Notes under the pieces: model-generated
Databases searched by the model: none
What the model was told of the DNA's origin: nothing
Seen by the model: only the letters and a program-made list of their open reading frames with translations
DNA from: Bryum argenteum
Taxonomy: Eukaryota; Streptophyta; Bryopsida; Bryales; Bryaceae
Direction of reading: 5' to 3'
Length of the DNA: 64,000 nt
Assembly (NCBI GenBank): GCA_037043015.1
Contig: CM073324.1
Location: 6,469,013 to 6,533,012 of the forward strand
Shown here: in pieces, positions 46,278-55,901 of the stretch
Position numbering within the stretch: the stretch's first letter is position 1
How the letters are laid out: the number at the start of each line of letters is the position of its first letter
Translations under genes and position numbers: made by a program

Positions 46278-46358
<81 letters not shown>
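46264..46358. repeat. Compound microsatellite (AAAT)n-(AT)n
   Basis: About 45 bp of AAAT units run straight into about 49 bp of AT units, roughly 930 bp upstream of the ureide permease start. A second short (TA)n is at about 46507-46521. Confidence 0.95.
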
Positions 46359-46359
<1 letters not shown>

Positions 46360-46360
<1 letters not shown>

Positions 46361-47286
46361 AGGATAAGGCGGATGATTGAAAGTTAAACCGCTTGAAGTA
46401 GCCTGAATGAATGATAGCTTCCAAATAAAGTTGTGAAATGTCATAAGAATTATGGACATGACACCTTAATTGGCTATAGCCAGAAAACAGACACCTACCG
46501 CAAAGCTATATATATATATATTTTTGCCGCGGGTTTGCGGTTTTTCGCTTTTAGGCATTGACAGAATACTTGCGCGAGAAGAATGCATTAATTTCTATTT
46601 TTCTTAGTTCGATCGAAGAACCGGCTGAAAAGCCTTTGAAAAACTTTGATTCAATTCGGGGCTAATCCAACAAGCTCGTAAAATGAACTAGGCCGCGAAG
46701 CATAGCATATTTTTCTACTGATTAGTTAAACAAACAAAAAAAAATTTTGGACTCTTCTATAATATGTTACGAAACTTTGGAGCTGAACTTACATGGGTTT
46801 CTTAAATGGCACCGCTGAGAGTACATGATACTGTTGGATTGCAGAGCTATTACATATGTACAGGTGGGTGACATTTCCTTTTTAGTCTTCGAAAGTATAT
46901 AGAGAGTTGGAATCTACGAGAACTACAGTAGTGGAATCTGATAACTGACTATAAAAATATTCAACGCACACAATGTCAGTCGTACAAAGAGGCCTCTTTT
47001 CGTGTCGCACCAACATCCATCGATCTCGATTGCGAGCTTATCATCACTGTGATTAGCAAGCAAGCTAGCACGGCATTCTAGTTCCTGAAACTCGTTTCTG
47101 AAGAGGTTCGGTACATGCATAATTAGAATCGCATGAGAAACACGCGCTAGCTGCAGTTTGCTGCGACATATCTGCTGTAGTACTGGAAGTAAAAGTTTCT
47201 GGTTTTGGAGGTGGAGAACTAGGATTGTGAACGGAAGAGACGATTGCTAGAGACAGAGGAGGTGGAGGTGGAGGTGGAGCGGCAGA
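46360..47286 (+). promoter_or_regulatory. Upstream region of the ureide permease
   Basis: No ORF. No unambiguous TATA box close to the gene. The last 35 bp before the start codon hold GGTGGA repeats (GGAGGTGGAGGTGGAGGTGG), probably 5' leader. Confidence 0.4.
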
Positions 47287-49083
47287 ATGTATTTGGTGCA
47301 GGATAAGGGACCGGCCATAGCGCTGATGCTTGCAGCGCTGTGCTTTTTGGGCACATGGCCGGCGATCATGAACTTGGTGGAGCGGCGGGGACGGCATCTT
47401 GTGCACACTTACCTGGATTACAGCATCACCAACTTGCTTGCGGCTTTGTTGTTCGCTTTCACTCTTGGCCAGATCGGAAGCTCCACGCCTGAGCAGCCGA
47501 ACTTCCTCACACAGCTCGGCCAGGTTATTTGACTTACCTAATCCGGGCACCCTTGTTTGTTCCGCGAATTCGATTTCAGTAGCGATTTTCGTTTTTGTGG
47601 GTGTGATTGCAGGACAATGGGCCTTCCGTGGCGTTTGCATTGGCCGGAGGGTTGGTGCTCTTCATGGGCAACTTGGCGTGCCAGTATGCGTGGCCGTTCG
47701 TGGGGTTGTCCGTCACCGAGGTTGTCTCTGCGAGCATCACGGTCGTCGCAGGCAATGAAATTTTTCTCATTCTCGGTTCGGATTCTGATTCTGACGATGT
47801 CGGGTTATGGAGTTTGCTGATGGTTTTTTTAAAATTTCTTTTTTCTGTGCAGGGACCACTATGAATTACTTCCTTGACGACAGAATCAACCGTGCAGAAG
47901 TGCTGTTTCCTGGAGTAGGTTGCTTTCTGATCGCCGTCTGGTTGGGTGCCTGGTTGCACAAGTCTAACACTAAAGACAACCTCGCCAAGCTGCAAACTCA
48001 CTCCAAGTAAAATGTTTCTCACTTTCGCTGATTGTTCACAATTTGGATAAGTTTGCAATTCTCGAACTCAATGAATGCCCGCAAAACAGGATTGGAAGTG
48101 CTGATCAAGCCGACCCTGAAAGCTTAGTGAAGACAGCATCAGGTACATCTACATTCCTAGAGTTGAAAGCAAAAATTTGTCAGTTTCTCCTCCTCTTTCC
48201 AGTAGCGAAATTTCCATGCGTAACTTAAGAATCTTGTGTACTGGTCGAGATTGTTGGAACATCTGTTGTGGGATTTTGAGCAGGTACACAAGCAAAGCAC
48301 GAATTGGAAGTGGATCCGCAGCCAGAGGAGCCAGTGAAAGTCCTGCCAGGGAGCGGCGCTTACTTGCACCAGTTGGAGGAGCAAAGAGCATTGAAGGTGA
48401 GCTAAGCTGCAAGCCGTTACTCTCTTGTGCAGGTCGATGGTTTCTGATCGAATGTGAGTTTCTGATGGCAGGCAAGTGGGGCGAGCACAATATTTGGGCT
48501 AGCCATAGTGGTGTTCGCAGGAATATGCTTCTCTCTGTTCTCACCGGCCTTCAACGTGGCCACGAACGACCAGTGGCACTTGCTAAAACCGGGCGTGCCG
48601 CATCTGGTGGTGTACACGGCCTTCTTCTATTTCAGCCTGAGTGCATTCGCCGGCGCCGTCGCCGTGAACATCTTCTTCATGTACCATCCCATCTTGGGCC
48701 TCAAAAGGACATCGCTCAAAGCGTGGGCGCGCGATTGGGAGGGCCGACCTTGGGCTCTTCTCGCCGGTTTCCTCTGCGGCCTGGGCAACGGCTTGCAGTT
48801 CATGGGCGGCCAAGCCGCGGGCTACGCTGCTGCCGACGCTGTCCAGGTACGCACTCGACCTCCCGACACTCTCTGTAATAGAAGTGAAAGAGATTCGTCT
48901 TGAATGTGTTTGGTGATTTGACAGGCATTGCCGCTCGTGAGCACGTTTTGGGGAATTCTCGTGTTCAAAGAATACTACAGATCATCACGGAAGACGTACA
49001 TCTTGCTTGTGGCCATGCTTGTGATGTTCTCGGCGGCCGTGGGCATCCTCGCAGGCTCGGCAGGTAAACGAAGCAATGCATGA
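47287..49083 (+). CDS. Ureide permease (UPS family), seven exons
   Basis: Exons 47287-47523, 47613-47751, 47853-48006, 48090-48142, 48284-48396, 48472-48846, 48925-49083 join to 1230 nt, 409 residues, with no stops; the family is usually near 390-410. Start MYLVQDKGPAIALMLAALCF is the standard UPS N-terminus. Other family blocks are GTWPAIMNL, HTYLDYSITNLLAA, ACQYAWPFVGLSVTEVV, TTMNYFLDDRINRAEVLFPG, ATNDQWHLLKPGVPHLVVYT, GNGLQFMGGQAAGYAAADAV and LPLVSTFWGILVFKEYY. The alternating hydrophobic segments fit about ten membrane helices, with a charged loop from exons 3-5. Known relatives are plasma-membrane or ER carriers of allantoin, uracil and related compounds, driven by protons. Introns are 75-141 bp, GT-AG except intron 2, which starts GC. 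It converges on the glucanotransferase gene. Substrate here is unknown. Confidence 0.95.
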
Positions 49084-49214
49084 ACATGTAATTTTAGCTC
49101 CAGAACTATCAAGCAGTTCTTGTAATTTGAAACTGTAGAATATACACACTTCCCCTTCCAAGGGATGCAATTGTCTATAGTAACATCATGTATGGTTTCT
49201 TCAGTCTAGCTACA

Positions 49215-49220
49215 AATAAA
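49215..49220 (+). terminator. Candidate polyadenylation signal of the permease
   Basis: AATAAA 132 bp after the permease stop, in the short convergent intergenic gap, followed by an A-rich run. Confidence 0.45.
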
Positions 49221-49334
49221 AGAGAAAAAATAAAAAATCTCCACTACTCTGCACACTCAAAATCTCTTCGAATTTACCGACAACTGAGCATCAGTTTTCG
49301 GACATTCGAGCTTACCCCAAAATTTCAAAGGCTC

Positions 49335-51833
49335 TCATTTCTTTTTGGGATTGTCTTTCCCTTTGTCTTTGCCATTCTCCTTGGGCTTGTCGTCTTTGGG
49401 CTTCTCTTTCGGTTTGTGTTTGTCGTCATCTTTGGGAAGCTTCTCCCCAGTGGTCTTCTCTTTCAGTTGTGAAGCTTTATCCTTGAGCTTATCCTTGAGT
49501 TTCTCGAAAGTGCCGGGAGCTTCCTTGGTGACCTTGTCCTTGGCCTCCTTGGCAGCTTTGTCGACGTTGTCTTTGGCCTGCACAACGTCATCGCCGGACA
49601 GGAAACTCATGTTCATGCCTGTCAAGCTCTCCAAGGACTTGCCGATGGTTCGAGCCATGGAGCTCGCAGTGGATGCTGGCGCACTCTCGGGTCTCTTGCT
49701 TCGGTACAACTTGCTGCACTTGTCGAAAAACTCGGGCGTCACGCGGTTGTACCTGCACAAGAACTTGCGCAACCTCTTTTGCTCCTTTTCCAGCTTCTCG
49801 AACACCGCGGATTCGCCGATTCGCCATCCCCAGTTCCCCGCCTGCGTCGCCGGGATGTTCATCCTCGCATTGTTGTCTAGCCCCATCACATCCTGTGCCA
49901 GCTCTCGAGTCAGAAACAAAGACGAGCTTGCAAAGTGAAAGTGGTGAAAGTGTGTGGAAACTTGGGGCGAGACCTGCATGGAGATGATGGTGGTTCTCGC
50001 CACGGACGCGGTGGCGCCTCGGATGAACTCCCAGTGCACATCGCTGTCCTTGTGAAAGCGGAGGTATTTCTTTGCCCTCTCTTTCTCCTCCTCCGTCGCC
50101 TTCTTCCACCACCCCACGCACGTATCGTTATCGTGCGTTCCGGGGTACACCACTTGATCAAACTCGTGATTGTGCAACAAATGCGGGTTGCGAGGATTGT
50201 CACCGAATGCGAATTGGAGCACGCTCATCCCTGGCACGTGCAAATCCTTTCGCAACGCTACCACATCGCTCGTTATCACCCCCAAATCTTCCGCCACGAT
50301 GTCAATCTTCTTGCCTACCGCCTCTTTCATCGCCGTGAAGAAGGCCTTCCCTGGTCCCGCTTTCCATGTCCCATTGATCGCGCTCTGAGAGCTTGCAGGA
50401 ATCGACCAGTACCCTGCACACCCCGGCTGGGAATCGAATTTGAGGGCATCGCTACTTTCTGCCTTTTGAGAGGCACTGGTGGTGAGGGTCTGGGGAGAGT
50501 TACCTGCGAATCCGCGGAAGTGGTCGATGCGAAACTCATCAAAGAGTTCATGGGCGCGGAGGATACGAATCGCCCACCACGCGTATTTATCCTTTGCCAT
50601 CTCCTTCCAGTTATAAAGTGGGCTACCCCATAGCTGCCCTGTCGCGCTGAACGCGTCAGGCGGGACGCCGCTCACGTGCATGGGCGCGCCAGTTCTGGGG
50701 TCAAGCTCGAAACAAGACCGATGCGCCCAGACGTCGGCGGAATGGCCGCCGACGTAGATCGGCATATCGCCGAGAATTCGTATCCCAGCGTCGTTCGCGT
50801 ACTTATGCAACGCTTGCCATTGGCGCTGAAACAAGAACTGGGCCGCGACAAACCCATCGATGAAGCTCTTGTGCTCGTTGCGAGCCGCTTTCATTGCACT
50901 CGGATCCCGGTCACGAAGATGACTGGGCCACGTCCACCACGTGTTCGCTTTCGTACTATGATCGATCGCTGCAAACAACGCCGCTTCTTCCACCCATGAA
51001 GCAATCTTGGGATCCTTACGAAATGCATCGAGCTCCTCTCTCAGCTTCCCGGAGCTCATGCTCACGAGCTTGGACGCCGCTTTCGCGACGAGCGGGTCCT
51101 TCACGGCCGCCACTTTCGTGGAGTTCATGCGCTTCACGGGTACAGCACTCGGGAGATCAGAGTTGTCGAGCAGGCCGTCGTGGACGAGCCTTTCGAGCGA
51201 GATGAGGAGCGTGTTGCCGCAATTGGCATCCGCGCCGGCGTAAGGCGACCCGTCTTCCCCACCTCGTCGTCCTGGAGGCACTAATGGCAACACTTGCCAC
51301 ACCGTGCACCCGGAATCCTTCAACCAGTCGATGAAATGGTACGCATCTTTGCCGAGATCGCCGATTCCATGCGGACCTGGTAAGGAAGTTGGATGCAACA
51401 GAATGCCGCACCTTCTTTGAGGGATCTGTTTCAGTGGATCGTCGTTCTGATACTTGGGTGGCATGTCCTCTCCCACTCCCACGCCCACTTCCCACTTCTT
51501 CCTTCGACTCTTCGTGAATTCCTTCGAGGAAAAGTACCATTGAAACTGACCGGGAACCATCATCTCCACATCTGCATCGTGAAACTTGGCCCGTTTCGAG
51601 CTCTCATTATGCAACATCGCTGTGTTTGAATCATCGTAATTCGATGTGCTTACTGTCACTGGCTTGGTTCTCCGGTGTACCAACGAGATTTGCTTTGCCA
51701 TCGATGTGTTCATTGCTACTTTGTCGATCTTCATGTTGTTGATCTGAAGGCGATTTGCGGCAGGATTTAACCATGAGCTTCTTCCGGTGCAAAGCTCCAT
51801 GGTCGTCGTCATTCTCGATGCAATATTCCTCAA
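49335..51833 (-). CDS. DPE1: 4-alpha-glucanotransferase, DPE1-type (GH77), LEA-like tail
   Basis: Minus strand. Exons 51833-50504, 50413-49974 and 49892-49335 give 775 residues. DPE1 moves glucan segments between maltooligosaccharides, recycling maltotriose during starch breakdown in plastids (EC 2.4.1.25). Visible GH77 features are CGILLHPTSLPGPHGIGDLG, CTVWQVLPLVPP, SPYAGADANCGNTLLISL and ILGDMPIYVGGHSADVWA. The nucleophile is Asp437 in FRIDHFRGFAG, the acid/base Glu485 in DIVAEDLGV, and the third acid Asp538 in GTHDNDT (spliced numbering); spacing matches the family. NIPATQAGNWGWR lies near the domain end. The first ~120 residues are Ser/Thr/Lys-rich, plausible as transit peptide. After about residue 640 a Lys/Asp/Glu-rich tail ends in KDKGKDNPKKK, absent from usual DPE1. 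The introns (90 and 81 nt) are in frame without stops. Confidence 0.94.
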   Translation of the reverse strand: MRNIASRMTTTMELCTGRSSWLNPAANRLQINNMKIDKVAMNTSMAKQISLVHRRTKPVTVSTSNYDDSNTAMLHNESSKRAKFHDADVEMMVPGQFQWYFSSKEFTKSRRKKWEVGVGVGEDMPPKYQNDDPLKQIPQRRCGILLHPTSLPGPHGIGDLGKDAYHFIDWLKDSGCTVWQVLPLVPPGRRGGEDGSPYAGADANCGNTLLISLERLVHDGLLDNSDLPSAVPVKRMNSTKVAAVKDPLVAKAASKLVSMSSGKLREELDAFRKDPKIASWVEEAALFAAIDHSTKANTWWTWPSHLRDRDPSAMKAARNEHKSFIDGFVAAQFLFQRQWQALHKYANDAGIRILGDMPIYVGGHSADVWAHRSCFELDPRTGAPMHVSGVPPDAFSATGQLWGSPLYNWKEMAKDKYAWWAIRILRAHELFDEFRIDHFRGFAGNSPQTLTTSASQKAESSDALKFDSQPGCAGYWSIPASSQSAINGTWKAGPGKAFFTAMKEAVGKKIDIVAEDLGVITSDVVALRKDLHVPGMSVLQFAFGDNPRNPHLLHNHEFDQVVYPGTHDNDTCVGWWKKATEEEKERAKKYLRFHKDSDVHWEFIRGATASVARTTIISMQVSPQVSTHFHHFHFASSSLFLTRELAQDVMGLDNNARMNIPATQAGNWGWRIGESAVFEKLEKEQKRLRKFLCRYNRVTPEFFDKCSKLYRSKRPESAPASTASSMARTIGKSLESLTGMNMSFLSGDDVVQAKDNVDKAAKEAKDKVTKEAPGTFEKLKDKLKDKASQLKEKTTGEKLPKDDDKHKPKEKPKDDKPKENGKDKGKDNPKKK

Positions 51834-52160
51834 CCTTCACTGCCCATCAAAACTTTTTAGTGGAAATTTGCTTTCTTCACTCCGGAGCATCAAGTAGGTG
51901 TTGCGCTTGAAGCAATCGGTTATTTTTATTGCAAGTTCCAGCGTCTATTGCAATCTTCTGCCAATTGACATATGTAAGAACATGGACATGTCTTCTTTGA
52001 CGAATCCTTCTGACTTGACCTTTGGTGGGTGAAGTTGACCATTATTCACAAGTTAATACGTGATTATGTTCACACTATAAAAGTGATATCTCAAATGTCA
52101 AATGATTTATGCCATGTTGAAGAAGAAGAGAAACTCCAACCTATTTAGAGGCCGGTGTGA
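51834..52160. other. Upstream region of the glucanotransferase
   Basis: No ORF of interest. It must hold the minus-strand promoter. A TATA-like TTATAGTGTG on the minus strand (about 52070-52080) is possible but not decisive. Confidence 0.35.
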
Positions 52161-52164
52161 ATCG

Positions 52165-52345
52165 AATCGAGTGTTCGTTTGCCCTATCCTTGGAATTATG
52201 CCCCATGGTCATCACAACCAATGGCGGCGGGTTCGCCCTATCCTTGAATGTATGCCCCAAGGTCATCACACCAAACCAATGGCGGCGGGTTCGCCCTATC
52301 CTTGAATGTATGCCCCAAGGTCATCATACCAATGGCGGGACTGAA
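52165..52345. repeat. Tandem repeat, about 58 bp unit
   Basis: Units containing CAATGGCGGCGGGTTCGCCC, TATCCTTGAATGTATGCCCC and AAGGTCATCACACC begin near 52219 and 52277. Partial units lie before (from about 52169, TATCCTTGGAATTATGCCCC) and after (about 52333). The first two full units are nearly identical. Confidence 0.85.
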
Positions 52346-52566
52346 CACTATGCTAATTCCTACCTATTCACTAGTGCCTTAGAGATAACTGGCATGATAT
52401 TACCTCAAAAGGCTTTGAGGTACCCATACAACGAGGTCCATGACACCCCCACCATGGTTGGGTGAACTATGGTAGTGAGCACCACGCCAGCTTGGGGAAT
52501 GGAACCCACGACCTCCTCATTGGAGGCCATGAGCCCTAACCACCGTGCCAAGGCTTGTCGTGCCTT
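52340..52566 (-). repeat. tRNA-derived SINE
   Basis: On the minus strand the head has an A-box-like TGGTTAGGGC (about 52549-52540) and a B box GGTTCCATTCC (about 52508-52498), roughly 40 nt apart. It looks like a tRNA-related pol III promoter without a foldable tRNA. The body runs towards 52340. The 3' end and target duplication are unclear. Confidence 0.6.
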
Positions 52567-53936
52567 GCCATGTTGAAGATTATACTACTTGCACTATATC
52601 TACAAAGTTGAACATGAGCTTTTACGAATTAATAATTTGATATGTACTAATGGTCCATTGGACTAAAGTAAATGAGAGATATATTTTTGAAGGAGTTAGT
52701 AACAAAATAGTGACCGAAATTGATGAATTGATAATCTCATATTAATTTAGGTTACAATAAAGTATACATCGTGGTGTATATTTACATTTCAAAAAACTCA
52801 AATGAGAAAACAATAGTTTAATTTTCTTTCATTCTCCTAAACGTAGTCATGCAATCTTATCATCACCCACAAGTTTTTGTGATGCACATTCATTCTTTCA
52901 GAGAAATATTCACAAACATATTTTCAACCATGTCTTCTTCCCCTTTCACCAGGGAAGTATATGGTTATATGATTAGACACTTTATCATCTACCCATCTTA
53001 AAAACTAAATATACAAACTTTCACTTAGAAAACTCCCTCTTATACACCAAAAGACATGTATTTAACAGAGAATAATTGAATAGTTACAAGAATCAATAAT
53101 TCATAATGATGTGCGTACTAAAGTTTAGTAATGAGTGGATGAACAATAGCTTTTTGCAATAATAAATTATTAGTAGATTCTTTAGATGTTAACTATGTTA
53201 ATCTTAAGATGTCAAAAATTAATGTATGAAAAATGAAAATATTGAAATCATGCACCTCTTCTACATGTGCAAGAAAACAAACCTTAGAATTTGTATGATA
53301 CCTATTTTTGGTGAAATTGAGGTTTTTGAGAGCTCATTGATCTTTGGCACATTTTTATAACATATAAGGATGTAATGTGGTTTGGGAAATTTTCAAAATG
53401 CCCCATCTCCACTTTTGAACTTTGCAATGAAAGTATCTTCTAATGTATCATGTAGTATAAGTGGGTCTATTGAAAAAAATATCAAAAAACATAAGAATAC
53501 AGGCTTAAATTATCAAATATGTCATATGCTTGGGCAGTTCAGAAGTGACCTAATGGAGAGAGACGGAGCGATGCTTGAGTGATCGTTTGAAACGTTGAGT
53601 GGTGTTGCACAGACAGAGTTGGCGTAAGCGCATTAGGGCGCCGAAAACTTTTATTGCGAATGCGGTGATGCGCAAAGAATTGCAGAAACACAGTTCGTGG
53701 GGGGTCAAACAACACAGGAGAGGTGTGTAACTGCTTGATCCGAAATTATCGGATCTAGGATTTGAAATCAAGTGTTGGGTTGTGGTTGTCGAGAACCTGC
53801 GCGAGCTGATCGGCACACAACGGAGCTCACATTTTGGATCTTGTCCAGTTACAACCGAACCTATGATTGTCTAAGCAGCCCACTCTCCGACTCTGTCTAA
53901 ACGCGCACCACTTGACGTCCAGGACCCTGCACACGC
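52567..53936. other. Intergenic stretch, no gene recognised
   Basis: 52570-53540 is AT-rich with only short ORFs. From about 53560 composition rises and a minus-strand ORF (53816-53550, 88 codons) appears. I recognise no motif in it. Confidence 0.5.
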
Positions 53937-55034
53937 ATGCTGATCCAGCGACAACAACACATATCCGACAACTTCTACCAAGATCAAGGTGCACCCACAC
54001 GCTCGACGCTCCACCACTTGATACACTTTCAAGATCTGTGCACCTACAACAACGAATTACACGTTGGTAAGACACTCAAGACAACCCCCCAATCCCCCAC
54101 ACGAGGTACGCAACGCATTCCAATCTTTTCAATTATGTTTGAATTTTGCACTTTCCCTTGTTTATACCAAATCCATAGCAATGTCTTCCCCCCATGTAAT
54201 GCCTGGAAGATGTATACTTCCAGGAGGGGGAGAAAACACAACTATTCAACACCACTTTCAATTTCTACCGTAATACTCCAACACCATCACAACCAATATA
54301 CAAGAACAATACACCCTTTCATCCCAATGATCTCTCTAATATTGACTATACTCACCCCTTCTTATCTAAAGATCTCATGTTTGTGCACCAGCTATAGGAT
54401 GACAAACGGATCCCTCTCAAAACACCACACCGCCACGATTGATGCCGCCCTGCTTGACACAGACATGGAAGAAGCACAAATCAGCAACAAAAGGACAACA
54501 GAAGCGCAAACAACAAGCAACCAGAAGAAATCCAAAGGGACATACAAACCAATGTCACTCTACCGCGACCCATCTTTGATAGAGCTTTGGTACGGTTTTC
54601 CTGTAATGGAAAGCCTTGCATATAACGCTGGACTACCACCTCTAGTCACAACAAGGACTCTAGATGAATTGACACAACTCGGCTACAGACCCAGCGAAGC
54701 GCAGGAACTCCTCTCCGCCCGGATGGCATTTCCAAGAATCGAACAGAAGCTATGGCCAACTGCCCGCCCAGATAAGATTGCAGGTCAGCATGTGAACGTC
54801 ACTCAACTTCCTTTTGACATTGAGGTACACCCCACGACATACCTCTCACTTGACTATCACATAATGCTGCACTTTGGAAAACCGGTCAATCCTTTCAGCC
54901 AGGACACTATCATGGAGAAAGTCCTACAGAGACTACACACCATGGACATTCTAGTTGGAGACCAAATAGGAGAGCCGGTCGCAGTACTATGCCACGGACC
55001 GAGAACCACTACGGCAGAATGCTACACTTTATGA
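53937..55034 (+). CDS. Uncharacterised ORF, 365 codons
   Basis: The open frame starts at 53937. The more protein-like part begins at about 54397 (MTNGSLSKHHTATIDAALLD), with a Thr/Lys/Gln-rich linker. A folded-looking region follows: PSLIELWYGFPVMESLAYNA, TLDELTQLGYRPSEAQELLS, VTQLPFDIEVHPTTYLSLDY and MEKVLQRLHTMDILVGDQIG, ending AECYTL. There is no transmembrane segment, zinc motif or catalytic motif I know. Immediately downstream lie repeated AGTCATATTT motifs, so it may belong to a transposon. The N-terminal 150 codons may be non-coding. Real gene, element ORF or chance frame cannot be decided here. Confidence 0.45.
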   Translation: MLIQRQQHISDNFYQDQGAPTRSTLHHLIHFQDLCTYNNELHVGKTLKTTPQSPTRGTQRIPIFSIMFEFCTFPCLYQIHSNVFPPCNAWKMYTSRRGRKHNYSTPLSISTVILQHHHNQYTRTIHPFIPMISLILTILTPSYLKISCLCTSYRMTNGSLSKHHTATIDAALLDTDMEEAQISNKRTTEAQTTSNQKKSKGTYKPMSLYRDPSLIELWYGFPVMESLAYNAGLPPLVTTRTLDELTQLGYRPSEAQELLSARMAFPRIEQKLWPTARPDKIAGQHVNVTQLPFDIEVHPTTYLSLDYHIMLHFGKPVNPFSQDTIMEKVLQRLHTMDILVGDQIGEPVAVLCHGPRTTTAECYTL

Positions 55035-55059
55035 CTGGGAGGATATGACTGAGGATGAC

Positions 55060-55395
55060 AAGCGACTAGAAGCAGTCATATTTTTTTGGGGCGAAACCGT
55101 TGGTGGATTGCGAAGTTGAGAATATGACTTGTAGTCATATTTGCCAGCTGTACCGTTTAAAGTGCGTATAAAGTGCATGGGAGGGTCGTACACCTTTGTA
55201 GGGAACAAACGGGAACGATCGCGGGGAACGTCCAGTTATATTTGGCAGTCATATATTGGGAGCAGTTATATTTTGCAGTCAGACTTGGCACAAGCCATAT
55301 TTTAGCACCAAATCGTATTCCACGTCGACTTTTTTGCAATCATATTTTGGCACCATCGCATTCTCAGTTTTTTTTTTTTTTTTTTTTTTTTTAAT
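55060..55395. repeat. Degenerate AGTCATATTT repeats and poly-T run
   Basis: Motifs such as GCAGTCATATTT, GTAGTCATATTTGCC, AGTTATATTTGGCAGTCATA, GCAGTTATATTTTGCAGTCA and CAATCATATTTTGGCACC recur about eight times over 280 bp, then comes a 25-base T run (55368-55392). This resembles the subterminal repeat arrays of CACTA-type elements, but no CACTA terminus could be fixed next to it. Confidence 0.6.
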
Positions 55396-55901
55396 TTTTT
55401 TGGTTGACCAGACTGCCTAAGATTATATAGACTCATTTTTAGAAAATTTACATATATTTTGGCCCTCCCCTTTACTGTATAGTATGGGGATTTAGTGTAT
55501 TCATTTAATAAGGATGATTTGTGTCGAATAGTTAGTAATTTCAAATTTGGCACAATGGAATTAAGGGTTGATTGTGGTTTAGGTTTTATAATTCACTTGA
55601 TGAAGACATAAATAGCTCAAAGACTCAATAGACTTTTTTGTAATACTTCTAGAGCATAGTGGTGTGACTAGATTTAGTGGTCACGCAGGACCTCTAGTTT
55701 ATATAAGGGTTGTATTATAGTACTTTAATCTACGACGTGACTCTAAACTATTGTAAACTTTAAAAGATTGATCATATACCTAGTTTGCACAGTTATATGC
55801 GTTTTCTGTTTACATTAAATTGCATTTTCATTTGTACTAGACATGGCCAAACATGCATGAATGGATACATTGGCATGCATATAGATCCAATAAGTGTTTG
55901 G
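55396..55901. other. AT-rich spacer before the CACTA coding region
   Basis: No ORF of interest. TAGTG occurs at about 55660 and 55675 and could be the terminal motif of an element lying to the left. This is not established. Confidence 0.35.

Noticed and set aside
47065..47640. Long minus-strand ORF (191 codons) over the permease start
   Set aside because: It is the shadow of permease exons 1 and 2 and their GC-rich leader; low-complexity proline and serine text, no family features.
49935..50633. Plus-strand ORF of 232 codons
   Set aside because: Antisense shadow of the glucanotransferase; the minus strand has the family motifs.
52165..52345. CRISPR-like array
   Set aside because: The copies are contiguous tandem repeats without unique spacers, in plant DNA.
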